The notes under the pieces were generated by a model that was given only the letters and a program-made list of their open reading frames with translations, did no database searches and had not been told where the DNA came from. From Aspergillus flavus (Eukaryota; Ascomycota; Eurotiomycetes; Eurotiales; Aspergillaceae): DNA of 64,000 nt. This document shows, piece by piece, positions 1 to 11,175 of this stretch. Position numbers and translations under genes: made by a program. Every line of letters begins with the position of its first letter. The first letter of the stretch is position 1. The stretch spans positions 1,922,001 through 1,986,000 of the forward strand of contig NC_092409.1 of the NCBI RefSeq assembly GCF_009017415.1. Direction: 5' to 3'.

Positions 1-350
1 GTATGGACGATGATCAGCTTGGCGAGTTCGCCTACGACTACGTCGAAGTCCGTCGTGACTATCTTGCATGGACCCCTCAGAAACACGACCAGCTCGAAGA
101 CGGCCACCATATCCCTGCCGCCGCACGGTACGGCATCGGGGAGCACAGCGAAATGATGCTTGACGGCCATACCCCCATCGGTATTGACAGTCGCGGTTGC
201 AGCGAAGGCGACTCCGGCATCCAGGAAATCAAGATGTCCCCGGCACCTGCGCCGGCAATGGCACCCGCCCCACGTCAAGTTGCCGAACAACATCCCGCTC
301 ACGAGGGATCAATACCACCCAGTGTCGAGGAGGATGAGAAAACACAGTAA
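1..350 (+). CDS. 3' end of an unidentified protein-coding gene (partial)
   Basis: An open frame runs from the left edge to a TAA at 348-350. It encodes about 115 residues with an ATG at base 3, but it probably continues upstream of the window. The visible part is hydrophilic: an acidic/aromatic stretch (EFAYDYVEV), a low-complexity Pro/Ala/Met run (APAPAMAPAP), and a Glu-rich C-terminus. That composition suits a disordered cytosolic tail. There is no membrane segment or catalytic motif, and I do not recognise the family. The length, low-complexity tail and position before a long non-coding gap suggest a real 3' exon rather than chance. Whether base 3 is a start codon cannot be decided here. 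Confidence 0.45.
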   Translation, partial: MDDDQLGEFAYDYVEVRRDYLAWTPQKHDQLEDGHHIPAAARYGIGEHSEMMLDGHTPIGIDSRGCSEGDSGIQEIKMSPAPAPAMAPAPRQVAEQHPAHEGSIPPSVEEDEKTQ

Positions 351-1118
351 TGTGCCGGGACTTTAGATCTGTTCCATTCTATGCTTTTGCGTTTTCCGTG
401 ATATCCAGCGTGCGTTTCTTTGCTTTAACCATTTTGGCTGAGCCAGAATTTTCTCTTTGTATTTGATACCTGTGGTTTGGGGTTGGTTGGAACTGGCGTT
501 TAGGATTGATATGAGCGTGTTTCTCCATCTGTATATAATTAGAGCTTGCTTGGGGGATTTTTATCTTTCCGGATACCACATGCATAGATTTGTCAGTAAA
601 ACGTTATCTAATGACATCAATTTATCTATCCATTCAACCCTAGAAAAAGTCTCGATCGAGAGTCTGATCTGTTACCCGTGATGAATTCCTAACCCTAACC
701 TAATTGGTTGACCGCCTGTCCATGAACGCCTACCAATACGACAGATGAAAGTATGAAGAAGATTGTCTGTTCTTCTAAGCCATACAGGGATTGTGTCTGC
801 TTAAATACCCTACCCAGGCTTTCCTCATTGCGTTTGTTTGCTAGATTATGCCGTTGTACTCCGTAGATAAGCTTCTCAAAGCATTAGTGCAGTGAATAAT
901 TGGGCAGCTATATTCAAAAATTACTCTTCATCAATATATAACGAATTGGCAGAATTCTAGAAATTGTAAAAAAAAGCAAAGGAGAACAAAGAAAGAAGGG
1001 AGATATTTCCTTTTTTCTATAACCGAGCCTGGAAAGTTGCAATGCTTAAACATGTTTGAAAAATATACAATATTAAAGTACTCGTTGGTAAGGTGATGTC
1101 AGTCAGCTTACCACTAAA
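351..1118. other. Intergenic, 3' flanks of two convergent genes
   Basis: This 768-bp stretch lies between the 3' ends of the partial gene and COG4. It holds a short telomere-like run (CCTAACCCTAACCTAA, about 687-702), one copy of the recurring 9-mer TACTCCGTA at 857-865, and A/T-rich sequence near 960-1080 that suits transcript 3' ends. I see no coding region. Confidence 0.6.
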
Positions 1119-3647
1119 CTAGTATTGAGTGCCCTGTCGTCTCACCATTCCTCGAATCCTTGTCCGTTCTTCTCGGTTCAGTTTCTCGACTACTTCGGCC
1201 GTCTCGCCTCCACGTATAACATCCTCCCATTCGTCGTCATCCATGCCCATAATCAACGTCATTTGCATGCAACGAGCAAATGACTCCCGGTGGCGGTATC
1301 TTCCCGGTGCCCCGTGTGTGCCACCGACATCCACTGCTGCGCTAGCAATTCCCGAAACGTCTCGCTCAAGTCGTGTGGCGCCCAGTGCGTTGACACGACC
1401 TTGATACGACCAGAGTCGCTTTTCCAAGAGTCGGGAAAGATAAGCTACCGTGATACTTAAGAGGCGGTCAAAGGCAGACGTGGTAAGTATACGGGATATT
1501 GGGAGAAGAAGTTCAGTCCAACTGGCTGCAAAACGCGGTCGGACAAGTTCCGCACGGCTGGCATTGTCATCCGCATCCTCGTCGCGGTCGTACTCATGGT
1601 ACGAAGTGCTGGTGGGGTCATTGTCATCTCCGGGTTGATAATCGATATCTCGGAACGCGTCTGCTAAAATGGGTCGCAGACGATGCTTGATGACGTTGTT
1701 GAACACTACTTGGATGCCATCGGACAGAAGGTCGTTGACCTTAGACTCAAAAGATGATGATAGGGCTTGCAGCGTCTGCGCTGCGAGCTTAGCATCTGCA
1801 TTGTTAGGAAAGAGGGAATGCAATTGGTCCGTCTCTTCAGTCTGCCCGTCGGGACCAGTTGTGGTCTTCCTGGTTTCGGTATGAGTTTGCACGATGCGTC
1901 GAATGTAATCAACGGCTACATCCAGATTGTTGACCAAGACTAGAAAAGAGACTATCAGATGCTCTGGGGGTTGAGCTCCTTGTACCGATGCTCTCGGATA
2001 GCATTCGTCCCGCATTTTCCGTTGTGTCATCCCAATGAAATCTGAGCCTAGCACCCGAGACAGAGTCGGCACTACATTGGTAACCACTGTGATCTGCGAC
2101 GTTGCAAGTGATTGCTGTAGGACCTTGTTGACTATATACATGATGTCATCGACGGCCGAGGTGATATATGGCGGGTCAGCCTTCAGCGGCCTCTGCGGGT
2201 TTAATGTCAGGCCAGTGGGCTGTTCATCTAGCTGGAATGCCTTCTCCACTGTCCGACGGAAGAAGAAGGTGGTCATGGTATTGAATGGAGATATAAGTCG
2301 GTCATTGATCTTTTTCGATAAAGTGGATTCCTTCAAGAATTGAGGCGGTGTAAACAGATTATCGTCTTCACCAGGAGCCTGTGGATGTTAGCTGGCAAAA
2401 ACCATAAAGGCTCACATATGACCCACATTGCATGTTTCTGCCAAGAATCGGCAATATAGTGACCAACGACCTAGCATAACCGCCATTTCATTCAGTAATC
2501 CGTCGACCTCTTTCATGTCAACACCCTCATCCTCAGCTGTTGAAGCCCCGTCCCGAGTTGCAGGGGAGTTCGACCGTGGTGTGGCGCTGCGCTGAGGGGG
2601 GAGAAAGCTTTGTACTAGGAAAGTAAACGCATATGATTTGATGTCAGTCAGCTTGCGATCTACATGTCTCTCATCACCCCAGGTGTCGAGAATGATACCG
2701 CCTTGGACATCTGCCTCAAGTTGTAGTCGCTCAATAACTCGGTTCATCTTTCTCGGACCGTAATGTCGCTCTACTAGTCCCCCGTGGCCATCGACAATCT
2801 GAGCGATATGTTCAAATAATTTGGTCAGAACATTGGCGTAGAAGAAGCCATCTTTGCTTTGAGTTCCTGCCCCAGCGTTGAGGTTGGACCGCGCTCGTGA
2901 CGCCACGCCCTGGCATACGTAACGCCCGTAGACGTCAAGGCCAACCTCCGAGCGGCCGATAAGAGGAAACAGCTTGAAAAACCGTGTGATCTTGGCGCCG
3001 TTATTCTCCTTGACGGCCTTATCGAATTCGCGCAAGAACAAGCCACAGAGGGATTCAGCCGCATTATCCAAGGTTACATTTGGCGGGTCCGGAACTTCCG
3101 CCGTGGGTACCATCTCAGCCGCGAAAGCTCCATGAACAACTTCTGGTGGGACTTTGGATGCCCGGTTCAGATAACTGGCTGCTGTTTCCCAATCCTGCGG
3201 GGCACCCATGGAGCCCGCGACTCCCAGTACACAGGCCTTAAGTTCAGAAACCTGTTCCACTACATCCAAAGTAGATTTTACCCTAGATTGTTCCAGATCC
3301 AGGCGGCGGACTGCGCTCGATATTCTCTCTGCGGTGGCCGCGGCCTCTGAGAGCATGCCATGGCTGATGGACCGGGTGGTGGTGGTTTGGGAGCCGAGAT
3401 GCGCACGGAGCAAATCCAATCGACCCAATTCACGTGAAAAATCCTTCTGAGAGGCGACAAGGGCATCTAATCGGGCTGTCACCGACGTCTCCTGTTCGTG
3501 AAGGTGCGATAAAGTAGCCTTGATTTCCGCGAGAGAGCTGGCATTGAAGATATCGGACGAGGAGCTCGGAAGAGGTTTGCTAGAGTCTAGTGAAGGCGAT
3601 GGGGCCACCGCATGTCCATTGACCTCGCCGACATTAGTTTCAGGCAT
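1119..3647 (-). CDS. cog4: Conserved oligomeric Golgi complex subunit 4 (COG4)
   Basis: COG4 belongs to the eight-subunit COG tether, which captures retrograde vesicles at the Golgi and acts with SNAREs and Rabs. The model is complement(join(1119..2378, 2427..3647)), 826 residues. The N-terminus is Ser/Pro-rich. It is followed by a heptad-rich helical region (SSLAEIKATLSHLHEQE, residues about 35-130) and then the helical-bundle body, including GRYVCQGVASRARSNL and, in exon 2, FNTMTTFFFRRTVEKAFQLD. Length and order of conserved blocks match fungal COG4. The start is the only ATG at the head of the frame, shortly after the divergent promoter. The single intron is 48 nt. Its only phase-compatible donor is the weak GTGGGT; the better-looking GTGAGC nearby would shift the frame, so this junction is the least certain part. 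Confidence 0.9.
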
Positions 3648-4087
3648 TGTCCACCACGGAGGTTGCGAACGAGCGATCGACCAAAGGAAACTGGGGAATC
3701 GGGGGTGGAACGGGGGTTATTCTGGCATGTTGTTAAAAGGATGAAAGAGGAAGGCGGTGAATGAGGAATAGGAACTTGCTTGCTATTAAAGGGTAGTGAG
3801 AGTCAGACAGTCAGACGTAGGTGCCTTAGGCATTGTAAGAAAGAAGACCCGATCGGGTAAACCGTCGATTCGACGTCATTCAAGATGATTTCCCCATACA
3901 AATTTCTCTCCGCCAGGTTAGACGAAAATCATCAACCTTGGTCATTCGCGATTTAACAGAGCTACGACTTTATCCACCCTCTTCTGACTCGTCCACTTCT
4001 TTTCACAATTTCTTCGTCACCATTGGCCGCCGTCGCAGACCCCGACATCAACCCGCTAGGCCCAAATCCGGCCGTTTGCCTCACATT
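3648..4087. promoter_or_regulatory. Divergent promoter between cog4 and the sirtuin gene
   Basis: These 440 bp separate two start codons facing apart, so they must contain both promoters. Pyrimidine-rich tracts upstream of the sirtuin ATG (about 3960-4030) fit a fungal 5' leader. An in-frame ATG at 3938 precedes the preferred sirtuin start and could be used if transcription begins further upstream. No specific factor site stands out. Confidence 0.5.
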
Positions 4088-5276
4088 ATGGGCAATGAAC
4101 CGTCGACCTTGGTGGATGAAGACACCCCTCCTTCCGCGCTAGAAGCTCGGACCCTTGAGGCGGTCGCTAAATATATCAAAGCAAAGGATGATTGCCAAAT
4201 CGTGGTAATGGTATGCCTCCCGAATTTTCCCTTCCCCCCACTATTCCGACTGACGAGGTCTACGATAGGTGGGCGCTGGGATTAGTACCTCGGCGGGCAT
4301 TCCCGATTTTCGTTCCCCAGAAACGGGAATCTATGCTAATTTGGCCCATCTTGACCTGACGGATCCTGAAGATGTGTTTGACATTGGCTTTTTCAGGGAG
4401 AATCCGCGGCCATTCTACGCATTGGCGCGGGAGCTGGCCCCCGGCCGATATCGACCCACTATTGCGCATTCCTTTGTCAAGTTGCTCTATGACAAGGGTC
4501 TTTTGATGAAGCATTTCACACAAAACATCGACTGTCTCGAGCGGCTGGCAGGTGTGCCTGGGGATATGATCGTTGAGGCACATGGAAGCTTTGCAAACCA
4601 GCACTGCATCGACTGCAAGGCTGAATATCCCGAGCAACTGATGAAGCAGTCTATCAATGAAGGCGAGGTACCTCGGTGCTCCCAATGCAATGGGCTTGTG
4701 AAGCCCGATATCGTTTTCTTCGGCGAAGCATTACCGGAGGAATTCTTCCTTAACCGGACGCTTCCAGAGCAGGCGGACCTTTGCATTGTTATGGGCACTA
4801 GTCTCTCCGTGCAGCCTTTCGCTAGCTTACCAGCATTCTGTCGGGACGGAGCACCCCGCGTGCTCATTAACATGGAGCGCGTTGGTGGATTGGGATCTCG
4901 ACCGGACGATGTCCTTCTTCTCGGCGACTGTGATGCCGGGGTGAGGAGATTCGCCCGCGCGCTGGGATGGGAACAGGAACTGGAGTCACTATGGGAGAGC
5001 ACAAATCCTGACAAGGAGGGCCGAGATGCGGAAGAAACTCCTTCGCAGACAAGAGATGAGCGGCTGCGAGATGAAATTGAGCGCCTTACCAAAGAGGTTG
5101 ACCGCACTTTAGGTATCTCAGATGCATACCAACAACGAGTCCGGCAGAATCTAGATCGACATAGTAATGGAATAGAGAAGAAGGCCCTAACCGAGGAGCG
5201 GCGAAGGAGTTACGAAGGTCTGGCACATGTATTTCCCCATTTAGCGCGAGAGAAGAAGCAGCCATCTGTCATTTAG
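4088..5276 (+). CDS. hst2: NAD-dependent protein deacetylase, Hst2-type sirtuin
   Basis: Sirtuins remove acetyl groups from lysines while consuming NAD. Hst2-type members are mainly cytosolic. The model is join(4088..4210, 4269..5276), 376 residues, with one 58-nt intron that splits the NAD-binding motif. Exon joining restores GAGISTSAGIPDFRSP (about residues 43-58). Other hallmarks are TQNID, the catalytic histidine in EAHGSF (about His146), a four-cysteine zinc site (CIDC ... CSQC), and GTSLSVQPF. The C-terminus after about residue 290 is charged and helical, a tail seen in Hst2-like proteins. ATG 4088 is chosen because MGNEPSTLVDEDTPPSALE looks like the family start; ATG 3938 would add 50 residues unlike the family. 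The N-terminus also fits an N-myristoylation signal (see findings). Confidence 0.93.
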
Positions 5277-6061
5277 ATGTAAGAATCATATGACCCTATG
5301 CATTGGTGGCTCGGGTGGATGGCGTTGTTGGTAATATTATTATTTATTGATTTGATTGATTTTGTGGCTTGATGGTCTAAACCTTCTAACGGGGTTATGC
5401 TTTTTCTTTTATTTGACCCTGTACGGAGTAGTTTTACCGCGAAAAGGAGAGAGAGAGAGAGAGATGACTGTCCGGTTTACTTATGACTATTATTATTCAT
5501 ACTATTATTTTATTAGGGTGAGAATGAAGAGAGTTCAAATGGACTATTCTATACCGTATGTTCTTTCGTACCCAACAAACTTCTTGTAGCCCTAACCTGT
5601 CAAAATGATACGTCACTGGATTGGACTTTCACCGATGTTTGGGGATGTGGGAAATGCGGAGAGTTTGAATGCCTTGCGGGGTTGTTCTAACACGGTTTGA
5701 ACTTTGTGACCATGAGAGAAAGAAGAGAAGAAAAGAAAAAAGAAAAAGAAAAAGAAAAAGGGACCGGGGATCGAATAAAACGTGGACTCGAAAGAGAGAA
5801 ACAAAATACCCAAACAAGGACCGGTGAGTTCACCTCTTGCGGGGCTCTGGTCTTGAATTTTCTTGGGTGATGCGTATTTTAGGGTCAACTTGCTGCCTGC
5901 CCCACGCCCAAGCGCTGATATCATACAACTAACTCTCTGACCTTCCCCAAACGCTTCCTCCCTCCCATTTCTCTTCCCTGTTAACTTTCTCTATACTCGC
6001 CTTTCACTTTCTCAACCACATCGTATTGTCTTCCCCTTGACACTCAACTAAAATCATCACA
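5277..6061. promoter_or_regulatory. Intergenic region with hxkA promoter and leader
   Basis: This holds the sirtuin 3' end and the hxkA promoter. A TACGGAGTA copy sits at 5422-5430 and an 18-nt GA dinucleotide tract at 5447-5464. An A/G-rich run spans 5700-5760. From about 5930 to 6055 the upper strand is strongly pyrimidine-rich, typical of the leader of a highly expressed glycolytic gene, ending TCATCACA before the ATG. Phe-rich minus-strand frames here are shadows of the purine tract. Confidence 0.55.
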
Positions 6062-7780
6062 ATGGTTGGAATTGGCCCCAAACGTCCCCCATCCCGCAAG
6101 GGTGAGTTTGTTATCATTATCAGCAATGCCCCGCTACGGGTTTACCGATTCGGCTTCTAATCGGCATCCCGTCTACAGGATCGATGCATGAGCTGCCCCA
6201 GAACCTGTTGGAGCAGATCAAGCAATTCGAGGACATCTTTACCGTGGACGGCGCCAAACTCAAGCAGATTGCGGACCATTTCGTGAAGGAGCTCGAAAAG
6301 GGTGGGTTTTAACTGGTCGTTTCGGCTGAGGTTGAAGGCTGATCGATAGCGGATTAGGTCTAAGCGTCGAGGGGGGTAACATTGTGAGTTTTTATCTGGA
6401 TACTTCACTTCACCCTTTATAATCCAAAGATTAATTCGTCTCTCCAGCCCATGAATGTGACCTGGGTCATGGGATTCCCCGATGGCGACGAGCAGGGAAC
6501 CTTCCTCGCTTTGGACATGGGCGGTACTAATCTGCGTGTCTGTGAGATCACTTTGACGGAAGAGAAGGGCGCTTTCGACATCACCCAGTCCAAGTATCGT
6601 ATGCCGGAGGAGTTGAAGACGGGTACAGCGGAGGAGCTTTGGGAATACATCGCCGACTGTTTGCAGCAGTTTATTGAATCCCACCACGAGAATGAGAAAC
6701 TGTCTAAACTGCCATTGGGCTTTACCTTCTCCTATCCTGCTACACAGGAATACATTGATCATGGTGTTCTCCAGCGTTGGACAAAGGGTTTCGACATTGA
6801 CGGAGTAGAGGGCCAGGATGTTGTGCCCCCATTGGAGGCAATCCTCAAGAAAAGAGTACGTTTACTGGAACTGAGCCAGAGCTGGAAGGCTAACTCCACT
6901 CTAGGGCCTTCCTATCAAAGTTGCTGCGTTGATCAACGACACTACGGGCACCCTGATCGCCTCTTCTTACACCGACTCAGATATGAAAATTGGCTGCATT
7001 TTCGGCACTGGTGTCAACGCCGCCTACATGGAACATTGTGGCTCGGTTCCCAAGCTTGCACACAAGAATCTACCCCCAGACATGCCCGTGGCCATCAACT
7101 GCGAGTACGGTGCCTTTGACAATGAGCACGTTGTTCTGCCCCTCACGAAGTATGATATCATCATCGACCGCGACTCCCCTCGCCCAGGACAACAAGCTTT
7201 CGAGAAGATGACTGCAGGTCTTTACTTGGGAGAAATATTCCGTCTAGCCCTCTTGGATCTGTTGGAGACGAGGCCTGGTCTGATTTTCCAGGGCCAAGAC
7301 ACATCCCAGCTCCGGAAACCTTACTTGCTGGACGCGTCCTTCCTCGCAGCTATTGAGGATGATCCGTACGAGAACTTGCAGGAAACTCAGGAGCTCATGG
7401 AGCGCAAGCTGAACATCAAGGCCACCCAGCAGGAGCTGGAAATGATCCGTCGCTTGGCGGAGTTGATCGGCACTCGTGCAGCTCGTCTGTCGGCGTGTGG
7501 TGTGGCTGCCATCTGCAAGAAGAAGAACATTGAGTCTTGCCATGTGGGCGCCGACGGCTCTGTCTTTACGAAATATCCCCACTTCAAGGCCCGTGGAGCA
7601 CAGGCTCTGCGCGAGATCTTGGACTGGGCACCTAACGAGAAGGACAAGGTGGTCATCATGGCTGCTGAAGACGGTTCTGGTGTTGGAGCGGCTCTTATTG
7701 CTGCATTGACATTGAAGCGGGTCAAGGCAGGCATCAGCTGCGGTATCCGAGATATGGCCGATATGCAGAGTCTCATTTAA
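6062..7780 (+). CDS. hxkA: Hexokinase (HxkA type)
   Basis: This enzyme phosphorylates glucose and fructose with ATP, the first step of glycolysis, in the cytosol. The model is join(6062..6101, 6179..6301, 6358..6383, 6448..6855, 6905..7780), 490 residues, the length I recall for Aspergillus HxkA. The N-terminus MVGIGPKRPPSRKGSM matches that enzyme. Conserved blocks are the phosphate-binding LALDMGGTNLRVCE, the sugar-binding GFTFSYPATQEYIDHG, the catalytic-base segment ALINDTTGTL (Asp211, the same number as in yeast Hxk2), and the adenosine motif EDGSGVGAALIAAL. All five junctions are GT-AG and in phase; exon 3 is only 26 nt. The basic N-terminus resembles the region that in yeast Hxk2 mediates nuclear glucose-repression roles, but that function is inference here. 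Confidence 0.97.
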
Positions 7781-8635
7781 TATGTGGGCATTGTCGACTT
7801 TATCTGACTCCGAGTGTTAAACATTGGAGATGCATCTTCATCTCCTTTCTTATTTCTTTTTTTCTCTCTGAGGGGATGTCAATATCAACACAAGGCACAT
7901 GGCTCGGTTTACAACATAGACCGATGGGGTTTTTATACGGGACAGGCGAGTAATAAAAAAGAAAGGCGAAAGATAGCTAATTTATTATACACATTAACAT
8001 ATGGGAATTGACTTACGGTTTAAAGAAACTACGAATCTGTGAGTAAATCTTGGTCTTGTGCTTGGATATCGAATCCATCAAACTTAGCCGGATAGTCCCA
8101 AGTCGCAGCAAGAATCTAGGTGGCAACTCTACTACAATAACTGCCATTACTCCGGGCCACACTGCGGACCCCAGTAAGAACTCCACTACCTACAACACGA
8201 GCTCTAGTAAACTATAGCAGAGTGGTAGTCCTCTCTTCGGTAAAATGATAAGTTCGAGAACGAGTGCAAGACCATCGGTTGAGTTAGCTCTGCGTATATA
8301 TACCGCGCTCCAGTGGTGGGTAATCCAGGTTAACTATCCACCGGATTGTAGAAACTTGGACTTCTAGTTGTATTTACTCTCCGTCCTTTCTTTTCATTCT
8401 GCTTTATGCTGAGAAACATATTGGCCATAGCGTTGTATTTGGTTCGGCCCTCGTCGATGAGTAGTTTATGAAATAACTTGTCTAGGGGGATGGTTGCGCG
8501 AGTGAGACTGAGAAAATATCTCCTGGACTTAGAGATCTGTGACAAAGTAATCCAATAGACTAATTTATGTTGATCCAAATGTATTCTAATCACAGATATA
8601 CATGATGCATCATCTTTTGCCTCGCTCGTGATTGC
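7781..8635. other. Intergenic, convergent 3' flanks of hxkA and utp18
   Basis: This 855-bp region lies between two convergent stop codons. It contains T-rich sequence just after the hxkA stop (about 7850-7870) and no convincing gene. Short frames on both strands lack conserved features. Confidence 0.6.
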
Positions 8636-10693
8636 TTATCCCCGAATTTCCCAAAGCCTAACACGGCCCTGCTCGTTGCCGACAGCCAACTGCTCTGAAT
8701 TAGGCGAGACGGCGACCGACGAGATACGTCCAAGAGGTGTGTTAGACGTGGGCCAGTTACGGTATACAGTGCAGGATGGAAGGTGAACTGCAATGGTTAG
8801 GATGCGTTTACTCACTAAAAAGGGAAGGGAAGCAGAAGAGCTGGACATACCTATTCTCAAGGCATCGCGCTTCCAGCGACTAGCCATTACCAAGAACTGA
8901 CCATCCGGCGCAAACACCAGGTGGCTGATTGGCGTCGTCAGCTGGTCAAGCGCACGTACGGGTTCAGGGTTGCGTGGAATGGCTGGAGTGTTAATATCTG
9001 CCGAAGAAGATTGTGCTGCGTATGCTGCAGCCCATTCACGACGGTCATACACGTTGACCACTCCACTAGAACTGCCAATTGCAACCCAACGGTCGCCTCC
9101 CAACTGTGTCCGTCCGGAACGTCCTCCAAGAGCAAGGACTGTCGTGCCTACCGCACCAGCATCCATCCAGCGGGCCACTACTTGATTCAGGCTTCCATCC
9201 CATTCGGATACCTCACCGTTCTTACTGACGACTGTCATGCCTTCACCATCACCCCACCAGGAAAAGTCCGCAACGCCTCCTTGACCATCTACGCGAACTT
9301 GTGCAATCCATTGAGCTGTACCCGAATCCAAAACGTTGATGAGACCACCGCCCTTGCGCGACGTGCCAACAAGCCCCACATACCGTCCGCAAGGGGAGAG
9401 CTTGAATCTTTCCATGGATTTTTGTTCCTCTTTTCTGTCGGCGGAGCCATTGACCTTGTCAACCTTTCCCGTGTCAAGGTCCCATATATGGAAGTATCGC
9501 CGACGACCGGAAGCGAATATCTTGTTACCGGTTGGGGGAGCGAAAGCAGATGTGTGAATAGGCGTACGGCGAATATGAAATGACGTGAGAATAGGGTTAG
9601 GAGCGGCCGCAGAGGGTGCGATATGATGTAAGAAGAGAGTGGCCGCAGGCCCCGAGGACAATAGCAATGGATAATGGGGGTGGAAAGAAAGCGAATCGAC
9701 CGAGGACTAGAAAGCATGATTAGTTATGTCCGCCGTCCTACACTTGGACAAACATCACACTTACTGGCTGATCACCGCCGACGTCCTTCAGTCTTTGAAT
9801 GTCAATGACTTCCTGTCGTAGCTTTCTTTTCCCACCAGGGCGTGCATCATCGAGCTTGGTAAGATCAGCGGCACCTTGAAGTAGCTTGGCCAAAGGCTGT
9901 GCAGAAGTCTGCTCTTCATCATCTGTATCCATGATGTCCGCGTGCTCAGAGTCGGAATCGCCAGGGCTCTTTTGTTGCCCCGGAATCGCCCATTCCGGGG
10001 TCGGATGCAGCTGCTGATAATGACGGCGAAGTCGTCGAATATACTCATTGCCACTAATCACGTCCTCAGATTCGGCGACACGCAATTTTCTCAACCTCTG
10101 CTGGCTAGCTAGGGAGACGGCCAGGAGCTCGTCGTCGCTATCATGCCACACAACCGGAGTTTCCTCCAGATCTTCTTCGTCAGGTTCAGAAGACGTCTCA
10201 GGGGATTCGGCGAGGTCAGTGGAAACAGGTCCAGCTCCAGAATCAAGGAAAAAAAGCTACAGAGAAATCACATTAGCGCGACCAACAATTTGACAGTGTT
10301 TCCTTTCTACTCTCTTTTGGCAGAGACAAAGGAGGAGAGAGTGGATATACATACATCAGCGTCAGCAATGCCATCGAGTTCTTGATCTTCGGTTCCATCC
10401 TCCCTATGCCCTGCGTCAGAGCCCTCATCGTCGCTTTCTTTTGATAGAGCTATGAGGCTGCGCTCCTTTTGGCTCTTTAATGCGCCTTGGAAACCTTCAT
10501 CGTCACCAAATAGTAGCCTTTCCAATTTTTTCTCCGCCTCGTCCTTTTCAGGAATACCATCAGTGCCGTCGCTCAAGTTGCTGTTCGTTTCCATGTCGCT
10601 GTCTTCCTGAGTAGGCCTAGCATTCTCAAACGGCGAACGTGAAGCCGGCTTGAATTTCTGGCGAGGTTTTTGCTTGACACTGCTTTTAGGCAT
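8636..10693 (-). CDS. utp18: U3 snoRNP / SSU processome protein Utp18
   Basis: Utp18 is a WD40 component of the SSU processome, which assembles on nascent 35S pre-rRNA in the nucleolus for 18S rRNA maturation. The model is complement(join(8636..8787, 8851..9706, 9765..10256, 10355..10693)), 612 residues. The N-terminal half is acidic and Ser-rich with basic patches (MPKSSVKQKPRQKFKPASRS at the start). The conserved stretch SGNEYIRRLRRHYQQLHPTPEWA lies near residue 180. WD40-type blades fill residues about 275-612, for example GNKIFASGRRRYFHIWDLDTG and the terminal QGRVRLWEIRG. All three introns have consensus sites and agree in phase. The divergent neighbour (-) encodes an unrelated vacuolar protein; Snu13, another U3 snoRNP component, lies 2.5 kb away. 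Confidence 0.93.
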
Positions 10694-11175
10694 TATGCAA
10701 GTCGCTTGATTTTTTTAGGAGTTTACTAAGGTTTTATGGCCTATTATAAGGTAGGATGGATGAGGGAAACGGTTTCTTCAATGGAAGAAAAATGAAGCAA
10801 GAAGCAGAAATGAAGAGTAAGCTGGTGCCGACAATGGTGGAGTTTCGACAATAATTTTCTTCATTCATCCGGCAGAAGTGGGCGGTGGGTTCTGCGGTAG
10901 AAAACGGTGCCTTAGGGTACGCAATTTTTTAAGGCGAGAACATATTGATACCTGGGCCGAATATGGAAGCTTATAGTTTATGAAAACCTACCAACTCAGC
11001 GCGGATTTCTCTGGACATTGAGAAAAGAAAGCAATATGGACAAAGGAGAAAGATGGGAAATGGAACAAATCACAACCAATTCCGACCTTATACCAATGAA
11101 ACCGAGCCATAACAAGGCCACCATGACAACTACCGATCATAAACGCCGACTTAAAACACCCTTTCAAAGCATAGG
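10694..11175. promoter_or_regulatory. utp18 promoter and 3' flank of the STIMATE-type gene
   Basis: This 482-bp spacer follows the utp18 start on its upstream side and adjoins the 3' end of the next minus-strand gene. It is purine-rich on the upper strand (about 10770-10830). No coding sequence or recognisable factor site is seen. Confidence 0.45.

Noticed and set aside
4487..5107. 206-residue minus-strand frame antisense to the sirtuin
   Set aside because: It is a shadow of the sirtuin coding frame; Ser/Arg-rich composition follows from the complementary codons.
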